Program-made: the position numbers and the translations under genes
Shown here: positions 25,583 to 33,414 of the stretch, one piece after another
Layout of the letters: each line of letters starts with the position of its first letter
How positions within the stretch are numbered: the first letter of the stretch is position 1
The notes under the pieces: model-generated
Seen by the model: the letters and a program-made list of their open reading frames with translations, nothing else
Databases searched by the model: none
Told to the model about the DNA's origin: nothing
Source of the DNA: SpSt-28 sp036824555
GTDB taxonomy: Archaea; Aenigmatarchaeota; Aenigmatarchaeia; CG10238-14; SpSt-28
NCBI GenBank assembly: GCA_036824555.1
Contig: DAISZX010000002.1
Coordinates: forward strand, 1-38,839
DNA length: 38,839 bases
Direction of reading: 5' to 3'

Positions 25583-27358
25583 TTGAAGCTAGCTAAAAAG
25601 TTTTTTAAAAAGGCTGTTGATGGATGGAAAAAAGCTTCTGTTAGAGAAGTTGGAAAAGAGGAAATTACCAAAAATGCTGAAGAAGTCAAATTACCAATAA
25701 GAGTATCTCCGATAGTTTCCCCTACTGTTATACCTATTCAAGTTCCAATAGAGGCTAAAGAGGAGAGGAGAGAATTTGAAGAGAAAGAAGAGATAAAAAT
25801 AGATGGAATAAAAATTCCAAAAGAACTTAAGATAATACCATCTCCCCCAGCTTTAATTCAGCCGGAAGAATTTTCGCTTTCTTATCCCCTAATACCACGG
25901 GATCCAAAGCCAGGAGAAAAAGTTCTGGCTTCTGCTAAAATCTACTGGGATAAAAGAAAACAGACATATTTTTACGAGCTTGTTGAGCCTAGATTGGATG
26001 AAAGGATGAAAGAAATAGTAAAAAAGATAAAGGAGTTGATAGAGCAAAGGCTCGATATTGATTTGTCTAAACTAAACTTGATAAAAGCAAAGGAATATTT
26101 GAGAATTCATATAGAAGATGTTATCAAATACTTTAAGTTTAGGCTTTCGAATGAAGAAATAGAGGCTGTGAGGTATTATATAGAAAGGGACTTTCTTGGT
26201 CTTGGTAAAATCGAAGCGCTTATGAAAGATCCAAATATAGAGGATATTAGTTGCGATGGGTTAAATATACCAGTTTTTGTTTTCCATAGAGACCCTAGAT
26301 TGGGTTCAATACCAACGAATGTAGTTTTTGAAGATGCAGATGAGTTAGATTCATTTATAATAAGGCTAGCTCAGTTAGCTGGGAAGTCGATTTCTATTTC
26401 TCAACCACTAGTAAACGGAACCCTACCAGATGGCTCGAGGTTACAAGCAACTTTGGCAACGGACATAGCAAGAAGAGGCAGCAATTTTACAATTAGAAAG
26501 TTCATGGAAGAACCATTGACACCAATTCATCTAATAAAATATGGAACTGTTGATGAAAGGGTTTTGGCTTATTTATGGCTGGCCGTTGATTATGGAAGAA
26601 GCATATTAATTGCCGGCGGAACGGCAAGCGGAAAAACTACGATGCTAAATGTGCTTTCACTATTCATTCGACCTGATAAAAAGATAATTTCAATTGAAGA
26701 TACAGCAGAGATTGTTTTGCCACATCCTCATTGGGTTTCGCATGTCGCAAGAACTCCAATTTCTACGGGCAAGGAGGGTGAGGTTGATTTATTCCAGCTT
26801 CTCAAGGAAAGTTTAAGACAGAGGCCAGATTATATAGTTTTGGGTGAGGTTAGAGGGCAAGAAGCTTATGTGCTGTTTCAACAAATGGCTACTGGCCATC
26901 CTTCGCTTGCAACAATTCATAGCGAAAACTTTCAAAAGCTAATAGATAGGCTAACTTCTCCTCCAATTTCTTTGCCGGAGGGTTTAATCGGAAGTTTGGA
27001 TGTTATCGTGTTTATGCAAAGAATCAAATATAGGGAAAAATTTGTGAGAAGGGTTACAGAAGTAGTAGAGATGGTCGGTTTTCCGAGAGGGGAAAGAAGT
27101 CCGGTAATAAACTGCGTATTCAAATGGGACCCATTTAAAGATGCATTTGAAATAGGAGAGAAAAGTGTTATTTTAAAAAAGATTTCGAGCTCAACTGGCT
27201 TTAGTGAGAAAGAGGTTGTTGAAGAATTTCAAAGGAGGGTAGCCATCCTTAGATGGATGAAAGAAAAGAACATAATCGATTTTAAAGATGTTTACACGAT
27301 CTTTTCAGCATATTATACAACTCCCAATAAAGTTTTGGCTTTGATAGAAAGTGGATAG
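25583..27358 (+). CDS. Type II/IV secretion ATPase (FlaI/TadA/GspE family)
   Basis: 591 residues. It powers pilus assembly. A Pro-rich, charged N-terminus (about 1-110) precedes the N-terminal domain; the RecA-like core holds Walker A GGTASGKTT (345-353, Lys351), the Asp box SIEDTAEIVLPHP, Walker B YIVLGEVRGQEA and the His box ATIHSE. The start is TTG at 25583, supported by GGGTGA a few bases upstream. The gene lies between the pilin genes and two FlaJ-like membrane genes, the arrangement of an archaeal pilus or archaellum-like machine. No FlaH/FlaG/FlaF genes are present, so a pilus is more likely than an archaellum. Confidence 0.92.
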   Translation: MKLAKKFFKKAVDGWKKASVREVGKEEITKNAEEVKLPIRVSPIVSPTVIPIQVPIEAKEERREFEEKEEIKIDGIKIPKELKIIPSPPALIQPEEFSLSYPLIPRDPKPGEKVLASAKIYWDKRKQTYFYELVEPRLDERMKEIVKKIKELIEQRLDIDLSKLNLIKAKEYLRIHIEDVIKYFKFRLSNEEIEAVRYYIERDFLGLGKIEALMKDPNIEDISCDGLNIPVFVFHRDPRLGSIPTNVVFEDADELDSFIIRLAQLAGKSISISQPLVNGTLPDGSRLQATLATDIARRGSNFTIRKFMEEPLTPIHLIKYGTVDERVLAYLWLAVDYGRSILIAGGTASGKTTMLNVLSLFIRPDKKIISIEDTAEIVLPHPHWVSHVARTPISTGKEGEVDLFQLLKESLRQRPDYIVLGEVRGQEAYVLFQQMATGHPSLATIHSENFQKLIDRLTSPPISLPEGLIGSLDVIVFMQRIKYREKFVRRVTEVVEMVGFPRGERSPVINCVFKWDPFKDAFEIGEKSVILKKISSSTGFSEKEVVEEFQRRVAILRWMKEKNIIDFKDVYTIFSAYYTTPNKVLALIESG

Positions 27359-27359
27359 G

Positions 27360-28223
27360 ATGATATCGAAATACGCATTTAGACTATTTGGGGATTTTGC
27401 AAGGAAAATAGAACACTATTTTCCAGATTTAAAAGACGAACTTAAAAGAGCTGACTTGAAAATTTCACCCCAAGAATACATAGCAAACGCTCTCTTTGCC
27501 AGTTTTCTTTCTTTTATTGTCACCTTACCATTTGTTGCTCTTTCGTTTTCAATTATTACTGCATCTTTTCTTTTTAGTTATTTAACATCTGTAACTTTAA
27601 CCCTTGTTCTACCAATTGTGGTGTTTTTAATTTATCTCAACTATCCAAAATCTATAATTAAGGATAGGGAAAAAAAGATAGACGCTTACTTACCCTTTTC
27701 ATCGCTTTATCTTTCCTCCATATTGGGCTCTGGATTACCATTGCATAAAGCGATGAAGATTTTCGCTGAATTCAGCACTCATAAAAGCGTTGTAGATGAA
27801 GTCAGGAAAATCGTTCAAGACGTAGAGTTTTACGGTTTGGACATAATTTCCGCTTTGGAAAGGGCAATAAGCAGAACGCCTTCGAGAAAATTCAGAGAAT
27901 TTTTGTACGGAATTTTGGCTACCATGAGAAGCGGTGGGGATGTATTTACGTATATCAAAGAAAGGTCAGTTGATTTCTTCATCGACTACAGAAGAAAACT
28001 TTCAGAGTTCTCTCATAGCATGACTATATATACCGAAATTTATCTAGTTGCGATAGTTTTGGGAACAATTTTCTTCATAATTTTGACTTCTATTGTTTCA
28101 GCTTTGGGTGGTGCTACTCAAAACATTTTAGGTTTACAGCTCTTCATGATTTTTGTTTTTCTTCCAATGGTATCTATTCTCTTCTTGTTCTTAGTCAAAA
28201 AGGCCCAACCAGTTTGGGAATAG
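27360..28223 (+). CDS. T2SSF/FlaJ-like membrane platform protein 1
   Basis: About 287 residues. A cytosolic N-terminus leads to a pair of membrane helices (about 47-100), a large cytosolic helical domain with the T2SSF signature (LPFSSLYLSSILGSGLPLHKAMKIF and ATMRSGGDVFTYIKERSVDF), and another pair of helices at the C-terminus. It would form the membrane platform with the ATPase. GTG at 27351 is in frame; ATG at 27360, one base after the ATPase stop, is preferred. A second paralogue follows, the TadB/TadC-like pairing. Confidence 0.85.
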   Translation: MISKYAFRLFGDFARKIEHYFPDLKDELKRADLKISPQEYIANALFASFLSFIVTLPFVALSFSIITASFLFSYLTSVTLTLVLPIVVFLIYLNYPKSIIKDREKKIDAYLPFSSLYLSSILGSGLPLHKAMKIFAEFSTHKSVVDEVRKIVQDVEFYGLDIISALERAISRTPSRKFREFLYGILATMRSGGDVFTYIKERSVDFFIDYRRKLSEFSHSMTIYTEIYLVAIVLGTIFFIILTSIVSALGGATQNILGLQLFMIFVFLPMVSILFLFLVKKAQPVWE

Positions 28224-28252
28224 ATTTTAATTAGAGGTAAAAAATATACTTA

Positions 28253-29188
28253 ATGGATGAGAAAAAAATAAAGTTAATAGTTTTATTAATTTCTGCCCTT
28301 TTACTCTTCTTCGGATATATATCAAGAGATGTGGGCATATTTGCAAATCTACTAATTCTTTCAACTTTTGCTTCATTTTCAACTTTTGCATTTTTTGAGT
28401 ATAGGAAGTATAGAGAATGGAAAGAAAAAGAAGAAAAGCTTCCACTCTTTTTGCACGATTTAACGGAAACTTTGGCTAGCGGCATACCTTTGCATAAAGC
28501 GATTAAAATCGTTAGCAAGAATGACTACGGAAGTTTGAATGATGAAGTAAGATTTTTATCTAACCAAGTTAGTTGGAACGTCCCAATTCATAAAGCCCTA
28601 GATAGAATTTCAGAAAAAACGAAAAGAAGTAAAAAAATTTCCACGGCTTTTAAAATTTTAAAGGAGACTTGCATATCCGGAGGAAACACGATTGCTGTTC
28701 TAACGAGTCTTTCCGAGTCTTTAGAAATGCTTCAACAAATTGAAAAAGATAGAAGGTCTATTTTGAGCCAATATACTTTAATGATATATGCAATTTCATT
28801 CATTTTTCTTGGAGTTGTTGTTATGATAAATAAGTTGTTGCTACCAATTTTTGCTAACCCACAATTTGCTGGAGCCGGTTTTGGAGGAATGGGAGCGGGC
28901 ATAGGAATAATAGATCCTTGCTTAGTTTGTAGCGGAATTGGATGTAACGTTTGTGAATCTTTTGCTTTCTTAGCTCACAACTTTCTTGGTTTGCAGCAAG
29001 ATAAACCCTACTACTATGTCTCAATTTTCTTTCTACTTTCGATGATTCAAGCAATTTTTTCTGGCATTGTCGCTGGACAAATCGCTGAAGGTTCTGTGAA
29101 GGCTGGAATAAAGCATTCAGTCATATTAACAGCTATTGTCATTGCATCATATTTGTTGCTTTTTAGGTTTGGTCTTATAGGTGTTTAA
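28253..29188 (+). CDS. T2SSF/TadC-like membrane platform protein 2 with four-Cys motif
   Basis: 311 residues. N-terminal helices (about 8-45) precede a cytosolic domain with the same pattern as its neighbour (LPLFLHDLTETLASGIPLHKAIKIV and ETCISGGNTIAVLTSL), then further membrane helices at about 180-205, 258-280 and 285-308. The loop between these C-terminal helices contains CLVCSGIGCNVC (Cys223, 226, 231, 234), two CxxC pairs four residues apart, and the Gly-rich run AGAGFGGMGAGIGI just before. Such a cluster is unexpected in this family. A pairing with platform protein 1 fits a heteromeric TadB/TadC-type platform. Confidence 0.83.
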   Translation: MDEKKIKLIVLLISALLLFFGYISRDVGIFANLLILSTFASFSTFAFFEYRKYREWKEKEEKLPLFLHDLTETLASGIPLHKAIKIVSKNDYGSLNDEVRFLSNQVSWNVPIHKALDRISEKTKRSKKISTAFKILKETCISGGNTIAVLTSLSESLEMLQQIEKDRRSILSQYTLMIYAISFIFLGVVVMINKLLLPIFANPQFAGAGFGGMGAGIGIIDPCLVCSGIGCNVCESFAFLAHNFLGLQQDKPYYYVSIFFLLSMIQAIFSGIVAGQIAEGSVKAGIKHSVILTAIVIASYLLLFRFGLIGV

Positions 29189-29666
29189 GGTGAAATGTCA
29201 GGTCAGCTTTGAACAATTTGCTGCTCTCTTCTTATTCGTTTCCTCTGTATCTTTTTTAATATATCAGCTATTGTCCTACTACCCATCTTACGTTAATGAG
29301 GTTAGAAGGCAAATCTTATTTTCTGAAGCCTATCAAATTTCGGAGCTTTTGGTAAACGACGCAGGCAACCCGGCTAATTGGAATTTAGACAATGTTAAAA
29401 GAATAGGATTGTTGAATGAAACTTTGAACAGGACGAATGTTATCTCTATGTCTAAAGTAATTTATGCTAATGAGATCTGTAATAGAAGATACGAGGATTT
29501 TAAACGACTTCTTGGATTAAACAATGATATAAGCTTTGTGATTTATTTAGAGGGAAGAATAATAGCTAATTGCTCCCGTTTGTTAGGCGAGAGGGCAGCA
29601 AAAGTTTCTAGAATAGTTAGCTTTGATAATAGAAGTTACGGAGAGTTGATATTATGGCTTCATTAG
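29181..29666 (+). CDS. Class III-signal pilin-like protein
   Basis: 161 residues. The N-terminus MFKVKCQVSFEQFAALFLFV fits the class III signal: basic residues, then Q-V-S-F-E with Glu at +5 of the expected cleavage (KCQVSFEQF), then a hydrophobic helix. The exported part has N-x-S/T sequons. GTG at 29181 is the outermost start; GTG at 29190 would give a shorter leader (VKCQVSFEQF) and is also possible. It overlaps both neighbours slightly, so it belongs to the operon and is likely a minor pilin. Confidence 0.7.
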   Translation: MFKVKCQVSFEQFAALFLFVSSVSFLIYQLLSYYPSYVNEVRRQILFSEAYQISELLVNDAGNPANWNLDNVKRIGLLNETLNRTNVISMSKVIYANEICNRRYEDFKRLLGLNNDISFVIYLEGRIIANCSRLLGERAAKVSRIVSFDNRSYGELILWLH

Positions 29667-30883
29667 GCCAAATGACAATACTTGAAGCAATTTCAGCACT
29701 GATCTTACTTTTTACGGCATTTTATTTCATATTCAAGCCAATAGCTTTTAAGGACAATTGGCAGCTTGGAATATTAGCAACTGTTGGAAGAGACATCTTA
29801 ATTTCTTTAGATTTCACTGGTAAGCTATATAATGCTTCGTTTTCGGATAGTGTTTTAAAAGCCTTTCTAATAAATACTTCCTTATCTAAGGAGTCTGTTA
29901 TTATTTCTATTTTTCCAGAAGAAACCATTAAAGAGAGTATATTAGTTGCGGCCAATTGTTCCCAAGAAAGAATAAGGAGGTTTTCAGATTGGTTTGGTTA
30001 TATTGTTATGAATAGGAGATCCATCAATATTTTTTTCATTCCAGCTAACTTAACTAATATTCCGGATTATTCAGACTTATTATTAATTTGCGGATACGTT
30101 AATTTGACAAATTACAAGACAAACATTCTAAACTATCTTTCTAGAGGAAAAGGAATAGTAGAAATATCGGATTTTCCTTCAACAATCGATCAGACAACAA
30201 AGGAAATTTTTGGTATAGACATATCACAACCTCAGCAGCCAACTAGAGATATTGTAATATCTGTACCATCTTCTGTATACGATGATACATACTATCCATA
30301 TAAGCTTTTTTATAATCTTCCACTTGTTATAAACTCAACTTCAAGAAATGAAACCTCTGGCAACTACATAGGCAACTTCACATTTAGAAATTACACTATA
30401 CCTTTTGAGATTGATTATTCATCAAAAAGAGTTTACTTCAGAACTTCTCCTCCAATTTCTGTTAGCGAGAGGAGCTTCTTTAGCATTGGAGGCTATAAAT
30501 TTATGCTTTCGTATATTTTATCCAATTCTAGCATCGCCATCTCCTTTAAAAAAATTTATAATTTTACCAATTTTAGAGGGAATAACAACATCTATCTTTT
30601 AGATGGAAATTGGGAAAGAGTGTTTCTGTACGAAGCTCAGTCAAATATTCCTGTAGCAATCTTGAATAGATCAAAAGTCGCTTGGATAGCAGATTTTGAT
30701 AGATACAACAATGCAACTTACGATCAAAGATTAGCTTTACTTTCTTTAATTCTTACAGTCTCAAGTAAGAGCTATTTGGGAGAATCATATTCAGCTTACA
30801 AAATTTCTTATCTCAACGTAGAAAACTATGACGTTTATGAAGTTTATAAAGCCGCTTTGAGAATAACATACCCATCTGGCTAG
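29654..30883 (+). CDS. Large pilus-operon exported protein
   Basis: 409 residues. The N-terminal LGQMTILEAISALILLFTAF is class III-like, with Glu after Q-M-T-I-L and a long hydrophobic helix. The exported part is large, beta-rich and strongly Asn/Ser rich with many N-x-S/T sequons (NCSQ, NLTN, NSTS, NETS, NFTF), suggesting a glycosylated surface protein. It could be an adhesive tip or an anchoring subunit. It overlaps the preceding gene by 13 bp and ends the operon. I do not recognise a domain in it. Confidence 0.68.
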   Translation: MASLGQMTILEAISALILLFTAFYFIFKPIAFKDNWQLGILATVGRDILISLDFTGKLYNASFSDSVLKAFLINTSLSKESVIISIFPEETIKESILVAANCSQERIRRFSDWFGYIVMNRRSINIFFIPANLTNIPDYSDLLLICGYVNLTNYKTNILNYLSRGKGIVEISDFPSTIDQTTKEIFGIDISQPQQPTRDIVISVPSSVYDDTYYPYKLFYNLPLVINSTSRNETSGNYIGNFTFRNYTIPFEIDYSSKRVYFRTSPPISVSERSFFSIGGYKFMLSYILSNSSIAISFKKIYNFTNFRGNNNIYLLDGNWERVFLYEAQSNIPVAILNRSKVAWIADFDRYNNATYDQRLALLSLILTVSSKSYLGESYSAYKISYLNVENYDVYEVYKAALRITYPSG

Positions 30884-30921
30884 CGTGAAGCATAAATATT
30901 TAGAAAGATAAAATAGAGAGC

Positions 30922-31194
30922 ATGGAGGTAGTTAAGATTAAAGGAGACGAAAAGAGTGCCCTCATTGAAGTTAGGGAAGAAACCTTTACTCTGACTAGTG
31001 CTATAGAGGAACAGCTATGGGAAGACAAAAACGTGAGCGAGGCAGCTTCCTTTAGGGAACATCCTTACTTGAGCGAGCCTAAGATATGGGTTAAGGTAAA
31101 AAGAGGAAGTGTAAAAGAAGCTCTGGAGAGGGCAGTAGATTCTCTAATGGAACTTACGAAGGAGTTTAGAGAAAAGTTCAAAAAAGCTATTTAA
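30922..31194 (+). CDS. rpoL: RNA polymerase subunit L (Rpo11)
   Basis: 90 residues, the normal size for the subunit that pairs with subunit D at the start of RNA polymerase assembly. Recognisable text includes FTLTSAIEEQLWEDKNVSEA and EHPYLSEPKIWVKV, followed by the long C-terminal helix. The LxxAIxEQL and EHP-type motifs are family landmarks, although the usual HTL motif reads TFTLTS here. The convergent MBF1 gene overlaps its stop by 4 bp. A/T-rich TAAATATTTAG lies about 25 nt before the ATG. Confidence 0.88.
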   Translation: MEVVKIKGDEKSALIEVREETFTLTSAIEEQLWEDKNVSEAASFREHPYLSEPKIWVKVKRGSVKEALERAVDSLMELTKEFREKFKKAI

Positions 31195-31646
31195 TCTTTT
31201 ATTTTTACTACATCTGCAATTCTTAATCTCATCTTCATATTGCTTTTACTACTTTTTTCTGACTTTTCAAAATTTTCTATCTTTTCCCTTAGCTTTATTC
31301 CCAATACTCTCTCTAGTTTATCAACAACTTTATCAGAAGGTCTTATCTCTTCTCTTTCTATTTTCCTAACTAAGCTTTCCTTCTCCCCAATTTTTTCTGC
31401 AAGCTGTTGAGTTGAAATTCCCATCCTTACTCTAGCTTCAAAGATTATTTTACCATAATTCTCTATCAATTCGTACTCTTCATCATCTTTCCATCTATTT
31501 TTCTTCTTATCTACTTCCTTTTGTTCTTTTATTACGTTTAATACGGTTCCACTCTTAGAACAATTTTCGCATAATTTTAACAAAACTCCTTCAATCTGAG
31601 TTATAAATGCTTTCTTCACTTTCGTACCACAAATTTCACACTCCAT
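31191..31646 (-). CDS. MBF1-like transcription bridging factor
   Basis: 151 residues. An N-terminal zinc ribbon (CEICGTKV at 3-10 and CENC at 26-29) and a C-terminal Cro-like helix-turn-helix (ARVRMGISTQQLAEKIGEKE, then VRKIEREEIRPSDKVVDKL) are the architecture of archaeal MBF1. Its eukaryotic relative bridges TBP and activators; in archaea it binds the small ribosomal subunit or acts in transcription, and the exact role is uncertain. The ATG follows GGTGGTGA. The methyltransferase gene lies one base upstream on the same strand. Confidence 0.9.
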   Translation of the reverse strand: MECEICGTKVKKAFITQIEGVLLKLCENCSKSGTVLNVIKEQKEVDKKKNRWKDDEEYELIENYGKIIFEARVRMGISTQQLAEKIGEKESLVRKIEREEIRPSDKVVDKLERVLGIKLREKIENFEKSEKSSKSNMKMRLRIADVVKIKD

Positions 31647-31647
31647 T

Positions 31648-32271
31648 TCACCACCATTTATATAACTTCTTAAGCCATTTCATACCATTTTTCGTGGAAG
31701 AACAAGCAGATATTTCCTCCCCATATATCGAAAATGAGTATAAAACTTTTGAGACTTTTCTCAATTTCTCTCTAATCTCTTCATTCCATTCAAACTCTTC
31801 TAAGCTACCATGCCATGTAACGAAAATATTTGAATTAGAGACAAAATATTCAAATTTGTTCACTAATTTTGCTAATACCTCTCTTGGAGCGTCCAGAACT
31901 ATTAGGTCGAAAAACTCTTTGATTTTATAGTTTAATACATCAGCTTTAACTATCTCCACGCCTCTAACTCTTCCGATATTTCTCTTAATAGCTTTAACGT
32001 TTTTATCAACACAAACAATTTTTTGAACACCGTTTTTCTTAGCTATCTTACACAGTGCCCCAGAACCGGAGCACAAGTCTAGCATTGTTCTTATTGGAGA
32101 GATTTTTGTAAGTTTGTCTATGAGTATAGATAGTCCAATCGCTGGTCCAGTTATCAACCCATCTTCTTCAACCAAATACTTTAGTCCTAGTTTTTTTGCT
32201 ATCAAGATAGTTGGAGAAAGCTCTGAGATTTTTCTTTTATCGAGAATGTCTTTAAGTTTAACGATTTTCAT
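31648..32271 (-). CDS. Class I SAM-dependent methyltransferase
   Basis: About 207 residues from ATG 32271. The Rossmann-fold motif I is MLDLCSGSGAL (63-73), with the acidic strand-2 residue in IVCVDKNVKAIKRN, and a motif-IV-like VLDAPRE. The N-terminal region (KLKDILDKRKISEL) is basic. The class I fold is clear; the substrate, possibly RNA, is not. The frame extends upstream through the tRNA-Ser gene, but that stretch is tRNA sequence, so the inner ATG is the real start. It is followed by MBF1 with a 1-bp gap. Confidence 0.8.
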   Translation of the reverse strand: MKIVKLKDILDKRKISELSPTILIAKKLGLKYLVEEDGLITGPAIGLSILIDKLTKISPIRTMLDLCSGSGALCKIAKKNGVQKIVCVDKNVKAIKRNIGRVRGVEIVKADVLNYKIKEFFDLIVLDAPREVLAKLVNKFEYFVSNSNIFVTWHGSLEEFEWNEEIREKLRKVSKVLYSFSIYGEEISACSSTKNGMKWLKKLYKWW

Positions 32272-32280
32272 TCCAACCCT

Positions 32281-32365
32281 CGCTGGGGGCGGGATTTGAA
32301 CCCGCAAGGGGATAAACCCCACCAGCTTAGCAGGCTGGTGCCCTACCAGGTTAGGCGACCCCAGC
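32281..32365 (-). tRNA. tRNA-Ser(GCU)
   Basis: Minus strand, 85 nt. Acceptor GCTGGGG pairs with CCCCAGC, discriminator G. The anticodon stem CCAGC-CTGCTAA-GCTGG gives anticodon GCU, reading AGC/AGU. A long variable arm (GGGG-TTTA-TCCCC region) and T arm GCGGG-TTCAAAT-CCCGC are as expected for a class II tRNA-Ser. No intron and no encoded CCA. The methyltransferase gene follows within 10 bp on the same strand. Confidence 0.93.
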
Positions 32366-32436
32366 ATCTAATTTTAATTGTAATTAATTGCTTTAAATAC
32401 TACAAAGATAAATTATGCCTATTGGGGGCGAAAATT

Positions 32437-32733
32437 ATGGTTAGCATAAGAGAGGCAATAGACACTCTAGAGAAAGAGGTTTTCACCAACAGGGGTTATT
32501 ATCTAGGAAAATTAAAGGATCTAGAAATTGATTTAACTAGCTTTAGGATAAAGTCGATAGTTGTCGAGACAGCAGCTAATAGCGAGATGGGTAGACTTTT
32601 AGGTGCTAAGAAGGTAATAATTCCTTATTCGGTTGTTCAAGCAATTGGAGATGTTGTCATAACGAAACACATAGTTGCTTCAGCTCCTCAAGAGGGTGAA
32701 GTCTCGAAAGAAGAAGTAGAGAGGTCAGCATAG
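32437..32733 (+). CDS. PRC-barrel domain protein
   Basis: 98 residues. The text YYLGKLKDLEIDLTSFRIKS followed by LGAKKVIIPYSVVQAIGDVV is a PRC-barrel beta fold, found in RimM and in archaeal stand-alone proteins linked to RNA or ribosome processing and cell division. The first 20 residues (REAIDTLEKEVFTNRG) are typical of archaeal forms. ATG at 32437 is preceded by a G-rich GGGGGCGAAAATT. The frame extends upstream into the tRNA-Ser gene, which is not coding. The role of this copy is not established. Confidence 0.8.
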   Translation: MVSIREAIDTLEKEVFTNRGYYLGKLKDLEIDLTSFRIKSIVVETAANSEMGRLLGAKKVIIPYSVVQAIGDVVITKHIVASAPQEGEVSKEEVERSA

Positions 32734-32759
32734 AATTATTTTCTTCATTGCTACTTGTT

Positions 32760-32818
32760 CTGATCTTCCTTTTTCTTTATCGAACCTTTTCCTGCTTTTG
32801 GGTAAATTTAAAGATCAG
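32760..32818. repeat. Short inverted repeat in the 117-bp spacer before the rhomboid stop
   Basis: CTGATCTT at 32760-32767 and AAGATCAG at 32811-32818 are perfect inverted copies separated by 43 nt of T-rich sequence. They sit between convergent ends (PRC-barrel gene on plus, rhomboid gene on minus), so they may be a terminator region or a small RNA stem. No RNA family was recognised, and an 8-bp repeat can arise by chance. Confidence 0.25.
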
Positions 32819-32850
32819 TGCTATCGCAGAATTGAAATTTAACGCTTAAG

Positions 32851-33414
32851 TTAATAGTAAGCTAAGTATTTTCTTCCTTTTCTTTTTTTGAGCATGCGTC
32901 CTATAACGTAACCAGATATCATGCCAGAAAGATGTGCCGCATGAGCTATGTTGCTTGGCAGAAAGATGCCAATGAAAGATATCAAAGCCCAGAGAAGTGC
33001 CATTACAATCAACGGCATTGGAGCAAAATATACATAAACTATTGCGAATGGTTTTAATGCTGTTAGGGCACCTATCAATCCGTATATAGCCCCGGATGCA
33101 CCAACTGCTGGAATAGAAGGATCAAATGTTGTTAATAAAAACAAAAGGTTTCCGAAGATTCCGGAAACAAGGAAAATCATAAGGTGTTTTTTCCAACCAA
33201 CCAATCCCTCTAAATATAAACCAAAGAAAAATAGTGCAAGCATGTTATAAAATAGGTGAAAAAAGTTTGCATGTAAGAATATAGAAGTTATAAATCTCCA
33301 AGGTTGTGAAAACGCATATTCTGGTATAAAAGAGAAATGCTCTAGAAGGTTGAGTGGGTATTGAAGCAGAAAGATGAGTGTCATTAAAAGAATCAGAGAA
33401 ATAGTTAAATTCAT
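32851..33414 (-). CDS. Rhomboid-family intramembrane serine protease
   Basis: 187 residues with six hydrophobic helices. The catalytic pair is visible: GASGAIYG with Ser107, and AHAAHLSGMISGY with His161 the likely partner (His158 the alternative). The upstream HLFYNMLALFFFG loop with the HxxxN motif is typical of the family. It would cleave membrane proteins within the bilayer; substrates are unknown. It starts directly after the stop of the CBS-HPF gene, with no spacer, so the two are coupled. Confidence 0.92.
   Translation of the reverse strand: MNLTISLILLMTLIFLLQYPLNLLEHFSFIPEYAFSQPWRFITSIFLHANFFHLFYNMLALFFFGLYLEGLVGWKKHLMIFLVSGIFGNLLFLLTTFDPSIPAVGASGAIYGLIGALTALKPFAIVYVYFAPMPLIVMALLWALISFIGIFLPSNIAHAAHLSGMISGYVIGRMLKKRKGRKYLAYY

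Noticed and set aside
32296..32733. Longer start for the PRC-barrel protein and, on the other strand, for the methyltransferase
   Set aside because: Both extensions run through the tRNA-Ser gene. The inner ATGs give family-like N-termini.
32734..32850. Box C/D or other small RNA in the convergent spacer
   Set aside because: No properly ordered C and D boxes were found on either strand; only an 8-bp inverted repeat is visible.
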